From the NCBI GenBank assembly GCA_002344525.1, contig DDTJ01000051.1, forward strand, positions 47,481 through 89,097: a DNA stretch of 41,617 bases, in the 5' to 3' direction. Both the position numbers and the translations under genes were made by a program. The notes beneath the pieces are model-generated. The model did not search any database, was not told where the DNA came from, and saw only the letters and a program-made list of their open reading frames with translations. Positions 31,513 to 40,500 of the stretch are shown here, piece by piece. Position 1 is the stretch's first letter; each line of letters begins with the position of its first letter. The stretch is from Akkermansiaceae bacterium UBA2367. Its GTDB lineage: Bacteria; Verrucomicrobiota; Verrucomicrobiia; Verrucomicrobiales; DEV007.

Positions 31513-32085
31513 ATGAACGAAGCCGCCCTCCTCGACCAAACCCGGCGGCTTCTCGAAGCTCTGGAGCACGACGCCATCCCCCACGTTCTCGTCGGCGGCC
31601 TCGCCCTCCTTCAATATGTCGATGGCCGGAACACGCGCGACATCGACCTCATCCTCGCGGTCGAGGACTTGCCCCGTCTTCCGGGTTTCGTTCTGCGGGA
31701 AAGGAACGAATGGTTCGGTACGGGCGATTGCGATCCCCTACGCATCGATCTTCGCTTCACCGCGAATTCCCTCTTCACCGAGGTGGCGAAACGCCATTCC
31801 TCCTTCCGCCAGTTTCTGGGGACGTCCCTCCGCTGCGCGACCCCGGAGGGCATCATCCTCCTGAAGCTCTTCGCCCTGCCCTCTCTCTATCGGCAGGGGC
31901 AAATCGAACGCGCCGACCTCTACGAGACCGACATCCTGCAACTGCTCCGTCTCGATCCCGTCACTGACGAGAGCTTGCTCGACCGACTCCGACCGCATCT
32001 CTCCGGCTCGGACTTGAAAGCTCTCGACGAAGTGCTACGCGATCTCCGCTCCCGCCTCGGGAACGTGCGCCGTTTCGAACGTTGA
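31513..32085 (+). CDS. Nucleotidyltransferase-fold protein (AbiEii/MNT-like)
   Basis: A 190-residue protein with the nucleotidyltransferase signature: GG at 28-29 (LVGGLALLQYVDGRNTRDIDLIL) followed by D43 and D45. The rest matches the AbiEii-like toxin or DUF6036-type group. These enzymes often act as toxins paired with an antitoxin, but no antitoxin gene lies beside it. ATG 31513 has GGAGA 8 nt upstream, one of very few Shine-Dalgarno sequences in the window. A GTG at 31411 would add 34 residues. The stop codon abuts the stop of the convergent LysM gene. Confidence 0.72.
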   Translation: MNEAALLDQTRRLLEALEHDAIPHVLVGGLALLQYVDGRNTRDIDLILAVEDLPRLPGFVLRERNEWFGTGDCDPLRIDLRFTANSLFTEVAKRHSSFRQFLGTSLRCATPEGIILLKLFALPSLYRQGQIERADLYETDILQLLRLDPVTDESLLDRLRPHLSGSDLKALDEVLRDLRSRLGNVRRFER

Positions 32086-32559
32086 TCACGGCGTCTTCGG
32101 CACCTTGATGTGCTGGCCGATTTTCAGCTTGGTAAAATCGACGCCTTCGTTGAGCGAGACGATTTTCCCGTGTTCGATCTTGCGGGCCTTCGCGATCTTC
32201 CATGGGTTGTCGCCCTTCTGGACCGTGTACCATTCCCAGTCGGCTCCGGAGGGCTGAGCCTCTTCGGCGGGTGCCGGCGCAGGGGCCGGAACCGGCGCGG
32301 GCTCGGGAGCGGCCCCCGCTTTCGCCCCGGAGGGGAGCTTGAGGACGTCGCCGATCTTGAGGTTTTTCGGATCTTTGATCTGGTTTGCCGCGAGAAGCTC
32401 CTCCAGTTTGACGCCGTGCTTTTTCGCGATGGTCCAAGGGTTGTCGCCCGCTTGAACGGTGTAGGTGGCGGGAGCGGCCTCCGTCGGCGCCCCGGATTCC
32501 TGGGCGAAGGCGACAGGGATCGCGAAGACCGCGGCGAGCAGGATGGAGATGCGTTTCAT
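32086..32559 (-). CDS. Secreted protein with two LysM domains
   Basis: A 157-residue exported peptidoglycan-binding protein. The signal peptide (ISILLAAVFAIPVAFAQ) is followed by LysM 1 (about 33-76, YTVQAGDNPWTIAKKHGV...NLKIGDVLKLP). A Pro/Ala linker (about 84-99, PAPVPAPAPAPAEE) leads to LysM 2 (about 111-154, YTVQKGDNPWKIAKARKI...LKIGQHIKVP). No catalytic domain is present, so it is a binding or scaffold protein. Convergent with the nucleotidyltransferase gene. Start ATG 32559 gives the MKRIS n-region. Confidence 0.88.
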   Translation of the reverse strand: MKRISILLAAVFAIPVAFAQESGAPTEAAPATYTVQAGDNPWTIAKKHGVKLEELLAANQIKDPKNLKIGDVLKLPSGAKAGAAPEPAPVPAPAPAPAEEAQPSGADWEWYTVQKGDNPWKIAKARKIEHGKIVSLNEGVDFTKLKIGQHIKVPKTP

Positions 32560-32634
32560 CGGAGGAAGGAATTCGAAATCCAAATACCACACCGGAGCTC
32601 CGCTGAAAAGCCTTTTGACGCTCCTTCCACCCAC

Positions 32635-34347
32635 TCAAATGACCCGTCTCCCGCCGAGCCAGGTCTCCACCACTTGGATCTCCTTCACATCGTCCACCGG
32701 GCAGTTCAGGATGTCGCGGTCGAGGACGATGAAGTCGGCGAGCTTCCCCGCCTCCAGCGAACCCTTCTCCTTCTCTTCGAAAGTGAGCCAAGCGTTGTTG
32801 ATCGTATAGAGGCGGATGGCCGCGGCCCGGTCGATGATTTGCGCGGGATGCAGCGTCCCGGACATCCAGCGGGGCTGTCTCGTCAGGGTGGTCCACATGC
32901 CGAGGAAGGGGTTGTAGGGATTGACGGAGCGCAGGCTGCCGATCTTCTGCATGTGGTCCGATCCGCCACCGACTTTCACGCCCTTCTCCGCGAGCGTCTT
33001 GTAAGGCTGGAAATATTCAAGGCGCTCCTCGCCGAACTGCTTCAGCAGGGTGCGCCCGTCGAGATGGAGCCACGCGGGCTGGAGGTCGGCGACGATGCCG
33101 TGGGCGGCCATTTTTTCGATCGCGGCGGCGCTCATGAAGTTGCAGTGGGTCACGCAGGGACGCTTGTCCTTCACGGGGAAGTCGTTCGCCGCGATGCGCT
33201 CGTAGGTGTCGACGAGCCGCTCCACGGCCCCGTCGCCGACGGAGTGGGCGGTGAACTGGAGGTCTTTCGCGAGGGCGTGCCGGGCCATCTCGTAGAGCTT
33301 GTCCGGCTCGACGTAGGCCATGCCGCGATACTCGGGATCGTCGATGCCGTAGGCCGCGCTGACGCCCCAGGGCCGCTTCATGTAGGCGCTTCCGGTGAGC
33401 ATGCCGCCGTCGAGGAAGATTTTGACGCCGCGCAGCCAGAGTCGGTTGTCGTATTCGCGCAGAGGATGGTCGGCGATCTTGTCGAGGTTCGCGAGGACAG
33501 TTTCGAGAGGCGCTTGGGCGTTGACTCCGTGGTAGAGATAGACCCGGCAACTGAGACGATCGGCATCGCGCAGGGCAGTGTAGAGCCGGACGGCCCCCTC
33601 GCTGGCGTTGCGGTCGGAAATGCTGGTGATCCCGACGCGGTTGTAGTCGGCGAGCAGTTCGGCGAGGGCGTCGGCCTGCTCCTGAGCGTCCGGGCTTTTC
33701 GTCCCGGTGTCGCCGCGTTTGATCAGCCCGGTCGCGGAACCGCGGAGGATGCCGGTCGGTTCTCCGGTGGCGGGGTCTTTCTCGACCCGCCCGGCACCGC
33801 CCTCGGGCGCTTCGGTGTCGCGATCGATGCCGGAGAGCGAAAGGGCGAGCGAATTCAGCGCCGAGTCGGGTCCGGTGCGGAAGGTGACGGGATGCTTCGG
33901 CGCGGCCTCGTCGAGTTCGGCTCGGGTGGGGAAGCGCTGCTCGCGCAGGCGGGTGATGAAGACCTGCGAAAGGCCGATCCACGTCCCCTCGGGCAACTGC
34001 GCGGCGCGGTCGCGGATGTGGGCGAGCACATCGGCGACGGTCTCCATCTCGGGGACGGCGTGGTCGAACTCGTAGGTCGAGGCCCCGGTGCTGTGGACGT
34101 GCGAATCGATCAAGCCGGGCAGGACGGTGGCCCCTTTCAGATCGAAGAGGGTCGCGGCGGCGGGCAGACCCTCTTGGATCGCGGCGCTGGTGCCGATCTT
34201 CACGATGCGGTCGCCATTGACGAGCATGGCCTCGACGATGGAGAAGGATTCGTCCACCGTGACGATCTTTCCGTTGACGAAGGCGGTCGGCCCGGCGGCC
34301 AGCGGAGTCGCGAGGAGAAGCAGGAGGGGGAGGAGAAATCGGTTCAT
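32635..34347 (-). CDS. Secreted YtcJ-type amidohydrolase
   Basis: A 570-residue amidohydrolase of the Amidohydro_3/YtcJ type, close to the usual length. A signal peptide (FLLPLLLLLATPLAAG) is followed by the small beta domain (VNGKIVTVDESFSIVEAMLVNGDRIVKIG). H83 and H85 lie in DSHVHSTG; further metal-site elements are HSVGDGAVERLVDTYE, VTHCNF and GGGSDHM. The end shows the usual LEAGKLADFIVLDRDILN strand. The substrate is not predictable. It is solo between LysM and a Uma2 gene; no operon partner is obvious. Confidence 0.9.
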   Translation of the reverse strand: MNRFLLPLLLLLATPLAAGPTAFVNGKIVTVDESFSIVEAMLVNGDRIVKIGTSAAIQEGLPAAATLFDLKGATVLPGLIDSHVHSTGASTYEFDHAVPEMETVADVLAHIRDRAAQLPEGTWIGLSQVFITRLREQRFPTRAELDEAAPKHPVTFRTGPDSALNSLALSLSGIDRDTEAPEGGAGRVEKDPATGEPTGILRGSATGLIKRGDTGTKSPDAQEQADALAELLADYNRVGITSISDRNASEGAVRLYTALRDADRLSCRVYLYHGVNAQAPLETVLANLDKIADHPLREYDNRLWLRGVKIFLDGGMLTGSAYMKRPWGVSAAYGIDDPEYRGMAYVEPDKLYEMARHALAKDLQFTAHSVGDGAVERLVDTYERIAANDFPVKDKRPCVTHCNFMSAAAIEKMAAHGIVADLQPAWLHLDGRTLLKQFGEERLEYFQPYKTLAEKGVKVGGGSDHMQKIGSLRSVNPYNPFLGMWTTLTRQPRWMSGTLHPAQIIDRAAAIRLYTINNAWLTFEEKEKGSLEAGKLADFIVLDRDILNCPVDDVKEIQVVETWLGGRRVI

Positions 34348-34418
34348 CACGGGAGGAGGATGACAGATCGGACGCGGGCTGGCTATCGCGCGATTCCGTG
34401 GGGTGGGCGCGGAGGGAG

Positions 34419-34958
34419 TCAGGCCTCGATCTGCTTGGGAAAATCCGGGCAAAGCGCCGAGCACCCAGTCTCCCCGCCGCCGCAGGCGAAGAAACGCACC
34501 TTTCCCGTCGCGCCAATCGTCCAGAACTCGACGCAGCCGATTTCGAAGAAAAGGGCGCGTCGCTCCTCCATCTCGGCCTTGGTGTTCGAGGGGGACAGCA
34601 CCTCGACGCAGATCTCGGGGGCCTTTTCGAAGACGAAGAGTTCGCGCATCGGCTCGTACCTCGCCCGCGACATCCACGCGGCATCGACGAGCTTCACGCC
34701 GTCGGAGGTGGAGACGGGGCACTCGGTGACGGTTCTCCCTCCGGAAAGGAGCTTGCCCAGCAAGCCCACGGCCTCGCTCTGGTAGATCCCGTGCCTCGCC
34801 GCCGCCCACGGGCTCATCACGAGATGGCCGTATCGGTCGGTCTCGATCCGTTGGGTTTCGTACCTCCCCTGCTCGCCGCTTTGGATCAGCTCCTCCCAAC
34901 GGCGATGATTGAAGGCGTGCTGGTCGACGGCCTCGGGCAGTTTGAGATAGAGGGACAT
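34419..34958 (-). CDS. Uma2-family (DUF820) protein, second copy
   Basis: A 179-residue Uma2 protein, shorter than the copy at 29416 and not closely similar. Candidate nuclease-fold residues are D92 (VKLVDAAWMS), E119 (EICVEVLSPSN) and K127 or a nearby basic residue in TKAEMEERRALFFEIG. Typical VEFW strand near 143-146. It lies 71 nt upstream of the amidohydrolase gene in the same direction, though it may be independent. Confidence 0.82.
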   Translation of the reverse strand: MSLYLKLPEAVDQHAFNHRRWEELIQSGEQGRYETQRIETDRYGHLVMSPWAAARHGIYQSEAVGLLGKLLSGGRTVTECPVSTSDGVKLVDAAWMSRARYEPMRELFVFEKAPEICVEVLSPSNTKAEMEERRALFFEIGCVEFWTIGATGKVRFFACGGGETGCSALCPDFPKQIEA

Positions 34959-35088
34959 GATGCTGAATATGCCAGATCAAGTTCATCTGACCAGCTTTTT
35001 CTCCAAAATCGCCGCCTTGCCGAAATCGCGGCTTTGCGCAAGGCCCCGTCCTGTGTATCCTCCACCGCTCAAACAACCACTACGACCC

Positions 35089-35958
35089 ATGCCTTTCAAA
35101 TTCACTGGATTCGCCGACGAAGCCGAAAAGACCCTCGATGGACAAATCTCCACACTGAAGGAGGCGGGCTGGAGCGCGATCGAGCTGCGCCTCGTCAACG
35201 GCAAAAGCGTCTGCGACCTCAGCGAGGAGGAATGGGCCGCCGCCCGCGGCCAGCTCGAAGAGAACGGCATCGAGATCGTCGGCTTCGGCGGGCAGATCGG
35301 GAACTGGGCACGGCCCGTGACCTCGGACTTCCAGAAGGACATCGACGAACTGCGCCGCGTCGCCCCTCGCATGAGGGCGGTCGGGGCGAAATTCCTCCGC
35401 ATCATGTCCTGGCCGAACGACAAGGAGTCCCCCCTGGACCGCGCCGCGTGGAAGGCGGAAGTGGTGAGGCGTCTCCGCGAACTCGCCCCCATCGCCGAGG
35501 CCGAGGGCGTCATCCTCGCCCACGAGAACTGCAACGGCTACGGCGACAGCCCCGAGGGCTTCCTCGAACTGATCGAGGCGGTGGACAGCCCCGCCTTCAA
35601 ACTCATCATCGACACGGGCAACAACAGCCTGCACCACAACGACAACGAGGCGACCTGGGACTACTACCAGAAATGCCGCGACCACATCGTCCACGTCCAC
35701 ATCAAGAGCGCCAAGCCGAACCCCGAGGGCGGCGACTGGATCACCTGCCACGTCGACGAGGACCCGGTGCAGCGCCGCATCCTTGAAGATCTGCATCGCG
35801 GCGGCTACGACGGCTGGCTATCCATCGAACCCCACATCAAGGCCGCGATCCACGCCGGGCAGGACGTCGACGACACGGGCGAAGCCCGCAAGGTCTGGGT
35901 CGAATACACCCGCCGACTTGAGAAGCTGGTGGGGGAAGTGACGGGCTCCCCGACTTGA
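35089..35958 (+). CDS. Cytoplasmic TIM-barrel sugar phosphate isomerase/epimerase
   Basis: A 289-residue xylose-isomerase-like TIM barrel. The full metal set is visible: E146 (LAHENCNGYG), D175 (LIIDTGNNS), H204 (VHVHIKSAKP) and E247 (LSIEPHI). In contrast to the protein encoded at 27624 there is no signal peptide, so this one acts in the cytoplasm. The sugar is unknown. It is a solo gene, with no recognisable Shine-Dalgarno sequence before ATG 35089 (preceding bases CTACGACCC). Confidence 0.88.
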   Translation: MPFKFTGFADEAEKTLDGQISTLKEAGWSAIELRLVNGKSVCDLSEEEWAAARGQLEENGIEIVGFGGQIGNWARPVTSDFQKDIDELRRVAPRMRAVGAKFLRIMSWPNDKESPLDRAAWKAEVVRRLRELAPIAEAEGVILAHENCNGYGDSPEGFLELIEAVDSPAFKLIIDTGNNSLHHNDNEATWDYYQKCRDHIVHVHIKSAKPNPEGGDWITCHVDEDPVQRRILEDLHRGGYDGWLSIEPHIKAAIHAGQDVDDTGEARKVWVEYTRRLEKLVGEVTGSPT

Positions 35959-36004
35959 GGAGACGGGGCGGAGTCCCCCATCCCGCGCCCGGCCAGACTT
36001 TCTC

Positions 36005-36394
36005 ATGGACTCGTTGCAGACTCCGGATTCCACGTTCCCGGCCCGGCAGCCGGGCGTGATCCTCTGGTTCAAGCTCTACTGCGGCCTGCTGTGCCTGACT
36101 TATCTGGCTCTCGCCTCCTCCTCCCTCATCTTCTTCCTGTTCGATCCCAGCGAACTCGGCAAGGACCCGGTCGAGGCCACCGTCATGGGATGCCTCTTCC
36201 TCGTCCTGGGGGTGTTCTTTTTCGTGGTCTCGCTCCTGCCCTTCTTCTTGCGCCCGCGTCCTTGGGTGTGGGTCTACGATCTCGTCATCATCGTCCTTGG
36301 CTTGACGAGCGCCTGCTTCATCCCCCTCTGCGTGCCTCTGCTGATCTTTTGGATCAAACCCGAGACGAAGGCGTGGTTCGACAACGGGAGGTAG
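36005..36394 (+). CDS. Small four-helix membrane protein of unknown function
   Basis: A 129-residue protein I do not recognise. Four membrane helices (about 18-45, 55-80, 85-105 and 105-122) follow a polar N-terminus. It ends KPETKAWFDNGR. No cofactor or catalytic motif is visible. It is convergent with PlsC (24 nt between stops) and 46 nt downstream of the TIM-barrel gene, so it may be co-transcribed with it. Confidence 0.6.
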   Translation: MDSLQTPDSTFPARQPGVILWFKLYCGLLCLTYLALASSSLIFFLFDPSELGKDPVEATVMGCLFLVLGVFFFVVSLLPFFLRPRPWVWVYDLVIIVLGLTSACFIPLCVPLLIFWIKPETKAWFDNGR

Positions 36395-36418
36395 CCCCCG
36401 CTTCCCCTCCCCCGCCCA

Positions 36419-37060
36419 TCACTCCCCGCGGCTGTCGCGCAACTCCAGCGCGGCGATCTCCGCCATGATGCGGTTGGCGATGGCTTGGTAGCGGTCCTTC
36501 GTCGACAGGGATTCGTCGGCGATCAGGTCGTCGAGATCGACGGGCTCGCCCACGACGAGGGTCGCGGGGTGGCGCTTGATCTTCTTGCTCCCTCGCGGCA
36601 GGGCCTTTTCCGGGCCGAAGAGGCGGACGGGCAGCACCGGCACCTTCGCCTTGCTCACGATCATGCCGACGCCGGGCTCGCCCTCGCTTTTGATCCGGCC
36701 GTCGAAGGTGCGCTCGCCCTCGGGGAAGATGAGCACTTTTTGGCCCTCCTTGAGCAGGGCGATGACCTGCTTCAGCGAGGAGAGCTCGGGCTTCTCCTGG
36801 TTCACGGGGATGGCGTTGACCCGGGTGAGGATGAAATTCGCGACGGGATGGTCGAAGAGCGTCTTCCTCGCGAAATACCAGATCGGCTCGCGGAAGGCGG
36901 CGCCGACGAAGGGCGGGTCGAGGAAGCTGACGTGGTTCGAGACGACGAGGAGGCCGCCGGGCAGATTCTCCAGCCTCTCGCGATCCTGCACCCGGTAGGA
37001 GCAGACGAGCTTCGCGAAGAGCCGGGAAAGACGGTGGCCGATCCAATACCAAACATTCAT
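36419..37060 (-). CDS. plsC: 1-acylglycerol-3-phosphate acyltransferase
   Basis: A 213-residue membrane-associated acyltransferase of the PlsC family, which makes phosphatidic acid from lysophosphatidic acid. The NHxxxxD motif is N42-H43...D48 (SNHVSFLDPP), and FPEGERT at 112-118 is the substrate-phosphate motif. The IPVNQE motif near 84-89 also matches. It follows the DUF4350 gene by 31 nt in the same direction. Start ATG 37060. Confidence 0.92.
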   Translation of the reverse strand: MNVWYWIGHRLSRLFAKLVCSYRVQDRERLENLPGGLLVVSNHVSFLDPPFVGAAFREPIWYFARKTLFDHPVANFILTRVNAIPVNQEKPELSSLKQVIALLKEGQKVLIFPEGERTFDGRIKSEGEPGVGMIVSKAKVPVLPVRLFGPEKALPRGSKKIKRHPATLVVGEPVDLDDLIADESLSTKDRYQAIANRIMAEIAALELRDSRGE

Positions 37061-37091
37061 GCGGCGATTCACGGGGCGGCGGGGGCCTTTG

Positions 37092-38390
37092 TCAACGCTT
37101 TCGCAACAGCTCCGCGATCTCCCGGTAGGCCTCGACCACGCCGAATCGCCTCGGGTCGTCGCGATGGCGCCGGAGGATGCCCTCCAGCCTCTCCCGCGCG
37201 GCGGATGGCATCTCTCTGGAGGACGATCCCCGCCAGATCTCGACGCAGCGGTCGAGCAAGGCCGAGGCAGGGACACTGCGCCGCAGCAGACGGACGAAGC
37301 CCGAGCCGGTCCCCTCGCCCATCACCGCGCCCGCTCCCCCGACGAGGCCTCGGTCCAGCTCCTCGCTGCCCGTGACGAGGGGCGAGGCGCTGCGCCAGGC
37401 CCAGAGCGCGAGAAAAACGAGCAGCCCGAGGAAAATCCCGTGGGCGCGGTAGCGGCGGATCAGCTTCATCGCCCCGCCCGTCTCGGTGCTGCCGTGGATG
37501 GTCTCGTCGAAGACGACTTTCGACTTGCCGCCGAGGAGCCAGAGCAAAAAGGCCGGCTCGGCCCCGGCGTGGAGGCTCTCGTTGCTGACGAAATAGCTGT
37601 CCGAGGCGAGAACGACGCTGCCTTTCCCGTAGCGGCGCTCGATGACGACGGCCTTGCCATCGACCGACAGGGCGGTCCGCCAGGCCCCGTCGCGCCCTTC
37701 GAGACGGTATTGGGAGCGCCACATCGGCAGCCCGTCCGCCGCCGCCGCTTCGGGGAGGGACTCGTCCGCCTCGGTCTCCCAACCCTCCTCGGGACGCCGC
37801 TCGTAAGACGGGCTCGTCACGTCGAACCCGAGGTTGCGGTTGAAACGGGGGCCGAGCGTCTCCTCCATCCGCTTCTCGATGCGGTCTTCCTCGTCCTTTT
37901 TTTCCTGCTCCCGCTTCTCCTCCTCTTTCCCTCCCCGCGCGCTCCCTTCGCGGACGCGGCGGCGGCGTTCGAGCCAGTCGTCCTCCAGTTCGCTGCGGCG
38001 CGGCTGGTAGGCTTCCGGGACGAGGCTGGGATTGATGGTGAGGACGAGCCTCGCCCCCTCCTTCACCGCCCGCATCACTGGCGAATCATCCGGCGCCCGC
38101 AGATCCTCGATCCGGTCGCGCGGATAGCCGATCAGGAGCAGGGCGGTGTCGCCATCGAGGCCCCGGATGGCCATGAGGTCGGTGACGTTGCGAGAAACAG
38201 TCGTGCCGCCGAGGCCTTCGAGCGATTCGTAGAACGCGCTGACGCCGAGCGGATCGCTGCGGAAGCTGGCGTAGTGCGGGTAGAAATCGCCCGAGGAGAA
38301 GCGCTTCTCCAGCACCCCGAAAAAGCCCGCGGCGAACGCGGCCCCGAGGAGGACCAGCCCCAGCTTCGTCGCTGTCGCCCGCGTCCACAT
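37092..38390 (-). CDS. DUF4350-family membrane protein
   Basis: A 432-residue DUF4350 protein. An N-terminal helix (about 8-27) is followed by a soluble domain, interrupted by a highly charged segment (about 140-180, KEEEKREQEKKDEEDRIEKR) likely to be coiled coil. A second membrane helix lies near 308-325 (GIFLGLLVFLALWAW), then a helical C-terminus. The block VIERRYGKGSVVLASDSYFVSNESL is typical of the family. Function is unknown. Families of this kind are usually near MoxR ATPase and DUF58 genes, which are not seen here. It lies 4 nt downstream of the DUF4129 gene. Confidence 0.75.
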   Translation of the reverse strand: MWTRATATKLGLVLLGAAFAAGFFGVLEKRFSSGDFYPHYASFRSDPLGVSAFYESLEGLGGTTVSRNVTDLMAIRGLDGDTALLLIGYPRDRIEDLRAPDDSPVMRAVKEGARLVLTINPSLVPEAYQPRRSELEDDWLERRRRVREGSARGGKEEEKREQEKKDEEDRIEKRMEETLGPRFNRNLGFDVTSPSYERRPEEGWETEADESLPEAAAADGLPMWRSQYRLEGRDGAWRTALSVDGKAVVIERRYGKGSVVLASDSYFVSNESLHAGAEPAFLLWLLGGKSKVVFDETIHGSTETGGAMKLIRRYRAHGIFLGLLVFLALWAWRSASPLVTGSEELDRGLVGGAGAVMGEGTGSGFVRLLRRSVPASALLDRCVEIWRGSSSREMPSAARERLEGILRRHRDDPRRFGVVEAYREIAELLRKR

Positions 38391-38394
38391 CGCT

Positions 38395-40170
38395 TCAAAG
38401 GGTCGGGACCGCGCCGCTCCCCGCCGGACGGATACGGGCCTTGGCCGACTCCTCGGCGATGACCCGGTGGTTTTCGAGATAACCCTCCACACCCCCCGGT
38501 CCGGGACGGTGCGGTCCATACCAGACCCGCTCGAAGAGGGTCGTGTTCTCGTCGAAGGCGCGGCGCAGCCCCGCGAGCGCCCTCGCCCGCAGCCCGAGTT
38601 CGCCCCGGTAGTCGCGGTTCGATTTGGAGCGGGCGATTTTCAGCAGGCCCTCTTCGCCGAGATGGGCGAGGGTCGCGAGGAAGAGGGCGCGGATGGCGAG
38701 GCGCTCGTCGCCCCTCTCGATCTGCTCGCGGGCGAGACGCAGCCATTCGTCCTCGCGGAGCTGGGTGGCGACGATGTCCTCGCTGGCGAGGTCGATGGGG
38801 CCGCCCCGCCCCTCGTCCGGGATCTCGGCTTTCTCACGGCCCCGGTAGCGGCGGTACATCGCGAAGGCGAACCAGAGGAGGAGGCCGAGGACGACGGCGA
38901 CCAGCGCGACGGACATCGTCGAACCGAGTCCGCGGAAGAAGCCCGTCTCCTCCTCCATCCCCTTCGCGCCGCCGCGCCGTTCGCGCTCCAGCAGCCGGCG
39001 CATCATCTCCTCGAACCAATCGCCGAAGGCGCGGATGTGGCGCTTGGCGCTGCTTGAGATCTCCCCGAGGCGTCGGCCCAGCCACGATTCCTCCGCCGTC
39101 GGCACGCTCCCGTCGAGACGGCGCGAGAGCCGCCACTGGTATTTCTTCTGCTCGAGAGTCTCGGCGATCTCCTTGCGGAAAAGGTCCGCGTCGACGGCCC
39201 CCTGCGCGGCGGGGGGCGGGGCGGCAGGCGGCTCCTGCGCGGCGGTGGGGGCGGCCAGCGCCGTCGAGACGGCGAACAGCGCGGGAAGGGCGACCCGGCC
39301 GAGGGTGCCGCGCTCGCGCCGCCCCTCCTCCTCGTGTTTCTCGCGACAAGCGGCGAGGCGGCCGAGGAGGTCGGCTCCGGTCGTGCGCGACCCGGCGTAG
39401 AAGCAGCGCAGCACGTAGGTCGCGAGCAGGAGCGGGTCGAGGACGAGCTGCAGGAGGAGGAAGATGCCGAGGAGGAAGGTGGTGTTCCCCATGGCCGCCT
39501 CGGGGCTGATGGTGAAGAGGCTCTCGATCCCGAAGAAGGATTTCGCGAAGGAGGGCACGACGAGGCAGGTGGAGAGGAGGTTGATCCAAGTGAAGAGCGC
39601 GACGAAGAGGAAAATCAAGAGGATGCCGTGGTTCTGCGCCCACTGGTCGTGGGAGTAGCGGATGGAGCGGCCGACGAGCGAGCGCAACGGTCGGTCGCCG
39701 GGGTCCTGGGTGAGGGCGAGGACGGTGAAGTTCTGCAAGGTCGCGACGATCCAACCCAGCGGAACCGCGAAGAAAATCCCCACCGCCAGCAGGGGGATGC
39801 GGAAGGCATGGGCGAACCAGAGCGCGGCGAGGGCGCGGAAGCGGCGCGAGGCCCCTTTCACGGGAAGATGCCCCGGATGGAGCCGCGCCCACAGCCGGGC
39901 GCTGAACTCGGCCCGGCAGTAGCGCATCCAGAGCCAGAGCCCGGTCATCGCCAGCGCGGCGAAGGCGGCGTCGCGATCCGCGAGGCTGCTGCGGCTCATG
40001 TCGGCGATGAAATAGAGCAGGCCCAGCGCCCAAGGCACCGCGCCGAGATAGTAGATCCAGAAACCGCCCGCGTCGGCGACTCGGACGAGATGGAAGGCCT
40101 CCTCAAGGATCTGGACCGCCCCGGTCTCCCGCCGCCGCCGTTTCACCCGTCGATGGACTTTGCTGCTCAT
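38395..40170 (-). CDS. Multi-pass membrane protein with C-terminal DUF4129
   Basis: A 591-residue protein. The first 270 residues carry about six membrane helices (WIYYLGAVPWALGLLYFI onward). A second part is periplasmic, with a Pro/Ala linker (EPPAAPPPAAQGA). One more helix lies near 440-460 (SVALVAVVLGLLLWFAFAMY), and then a cytoplasmic DUF4129-like domain (about 480-580, DERLAIRALFLATLAHLGEEGLLKIARSKSNRDYRGELG). DUF4129 domains often sit with transglutaminase-like or MoxR-linked genes. Start ATG 40170, 9 nt after the B-box gene. Its role is not known. Confidence 0.7.
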   Translation of the reverse strand: MSSKVHRRVKRRRRETGAVQILEEAFHLVRVADAGGFWIYYLGAVPWALGLLYFIADMSRSSLADRDAAFAALAMTGLWLWMRYCRAEFSARLWARLHPGHLPVKGASRRFRALAALWFAHAFRIPLLAVGIFFAVPLGWIVATLQNFTVLALTQDPGDRPLRSLVGRSIRYSHDQWAQNHGILLIFLFVALFTWINLLSTCLVVPSFAKSFFGIESLFTISPEAAMGNTTFLLGIFLLLQLVLDPLLLATYVLRCFYAGSRTTGADLLGRLAACREKHEEEGRRERGTLGRVALPALFAVSTALAAPTAAQEPPAAPPPAAQGAVDADLFRKEIAETLEQKKYQWRLSRRLDGSVPTAEESWLGRRLGEISSSAKRHIRAFGDWFEEMMRRLLERERRGGAKGMEEETGFFRGLGSTMSVALVAVVLGLLLWFAFAMYRRYRGREKAEIPDEGRGGPIDLASEDIVATQLREDEWLRLAREQIERGDERLAIRALFLATLAHLGEEGLLKIARSKSNRDYRGELGLRARALAGLRRAFDENTTLFERVWYGPHRPGPGGVEGYLENHRVIAEESAKARIRPAGSGAVPTL

Positions 40171-40179
40171 GCCGTGCCT

Positions 40180-40500
40180 TTACTCCCAGATCGTCCCGTC
40201 GTGGAAGGCGTCGGGGATGCCGCCAAGGAAGCGGGCGAAGAAATAGAACAAGGCCCATGAGATCGCGAGAGCCGCGGCGAGTTGCAGCCACGGCGCGGGA
40301 TGGAGGCGGAACCGGACGCCCTGCCCGCGCCGCCCTTCCGCCACCGCCGCCCCGAGGCAGGCGGCGCAGACGAGCCTGCCGCCATGCTCCGTGACGCATT
40401 CGGCGCAGAAGAAGCGGCGGCACGAGGGGCAGCGCACGGAGGCGGGCCGCCCGGCGTGGATCGCGCAGAGGGATTTGGAAAGAGGTTCGCCCATGTTCAT
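40180..40500 (-). CDS. B-box/zinc-ribbon protein with one membrane helix
   Basis: A 106-residue protein. Cys/His pairs C12/H15, C24/C27, C32/C35, H39 and C45/C48 form a B-box-type zinc motif (CAIHAGRPASVRCPSCRRFFCAEC). One membrane helix (about 71-92, LQLAAALAISWALFYFFARFLGG) follows. The ATG overlaps the TGA of the upstream membrane-protein gene (ATGA), which fixes the start at 40500 and suggests coupling. B-box domains usually mediate protein contacts; a partner is not known. Confidence 0.72.
   Translation of the reverse strand: MNMGEPLSKSLCAIHAGRPASVRCPSCRRFFCAECVTEHGGRLVCAACLGAAVAEGRRGQGVRFRLHPAPWLQLAAALAISWALFYFFARFLGGIPDAFHDGTIWE

Noticed and set aside
32110..34785. 891-codon plus-strand frame opposite the LysM and amidohydrolase genes
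   Set aside because: Antisense shadow spanning two recognised genes, with no domain cues.
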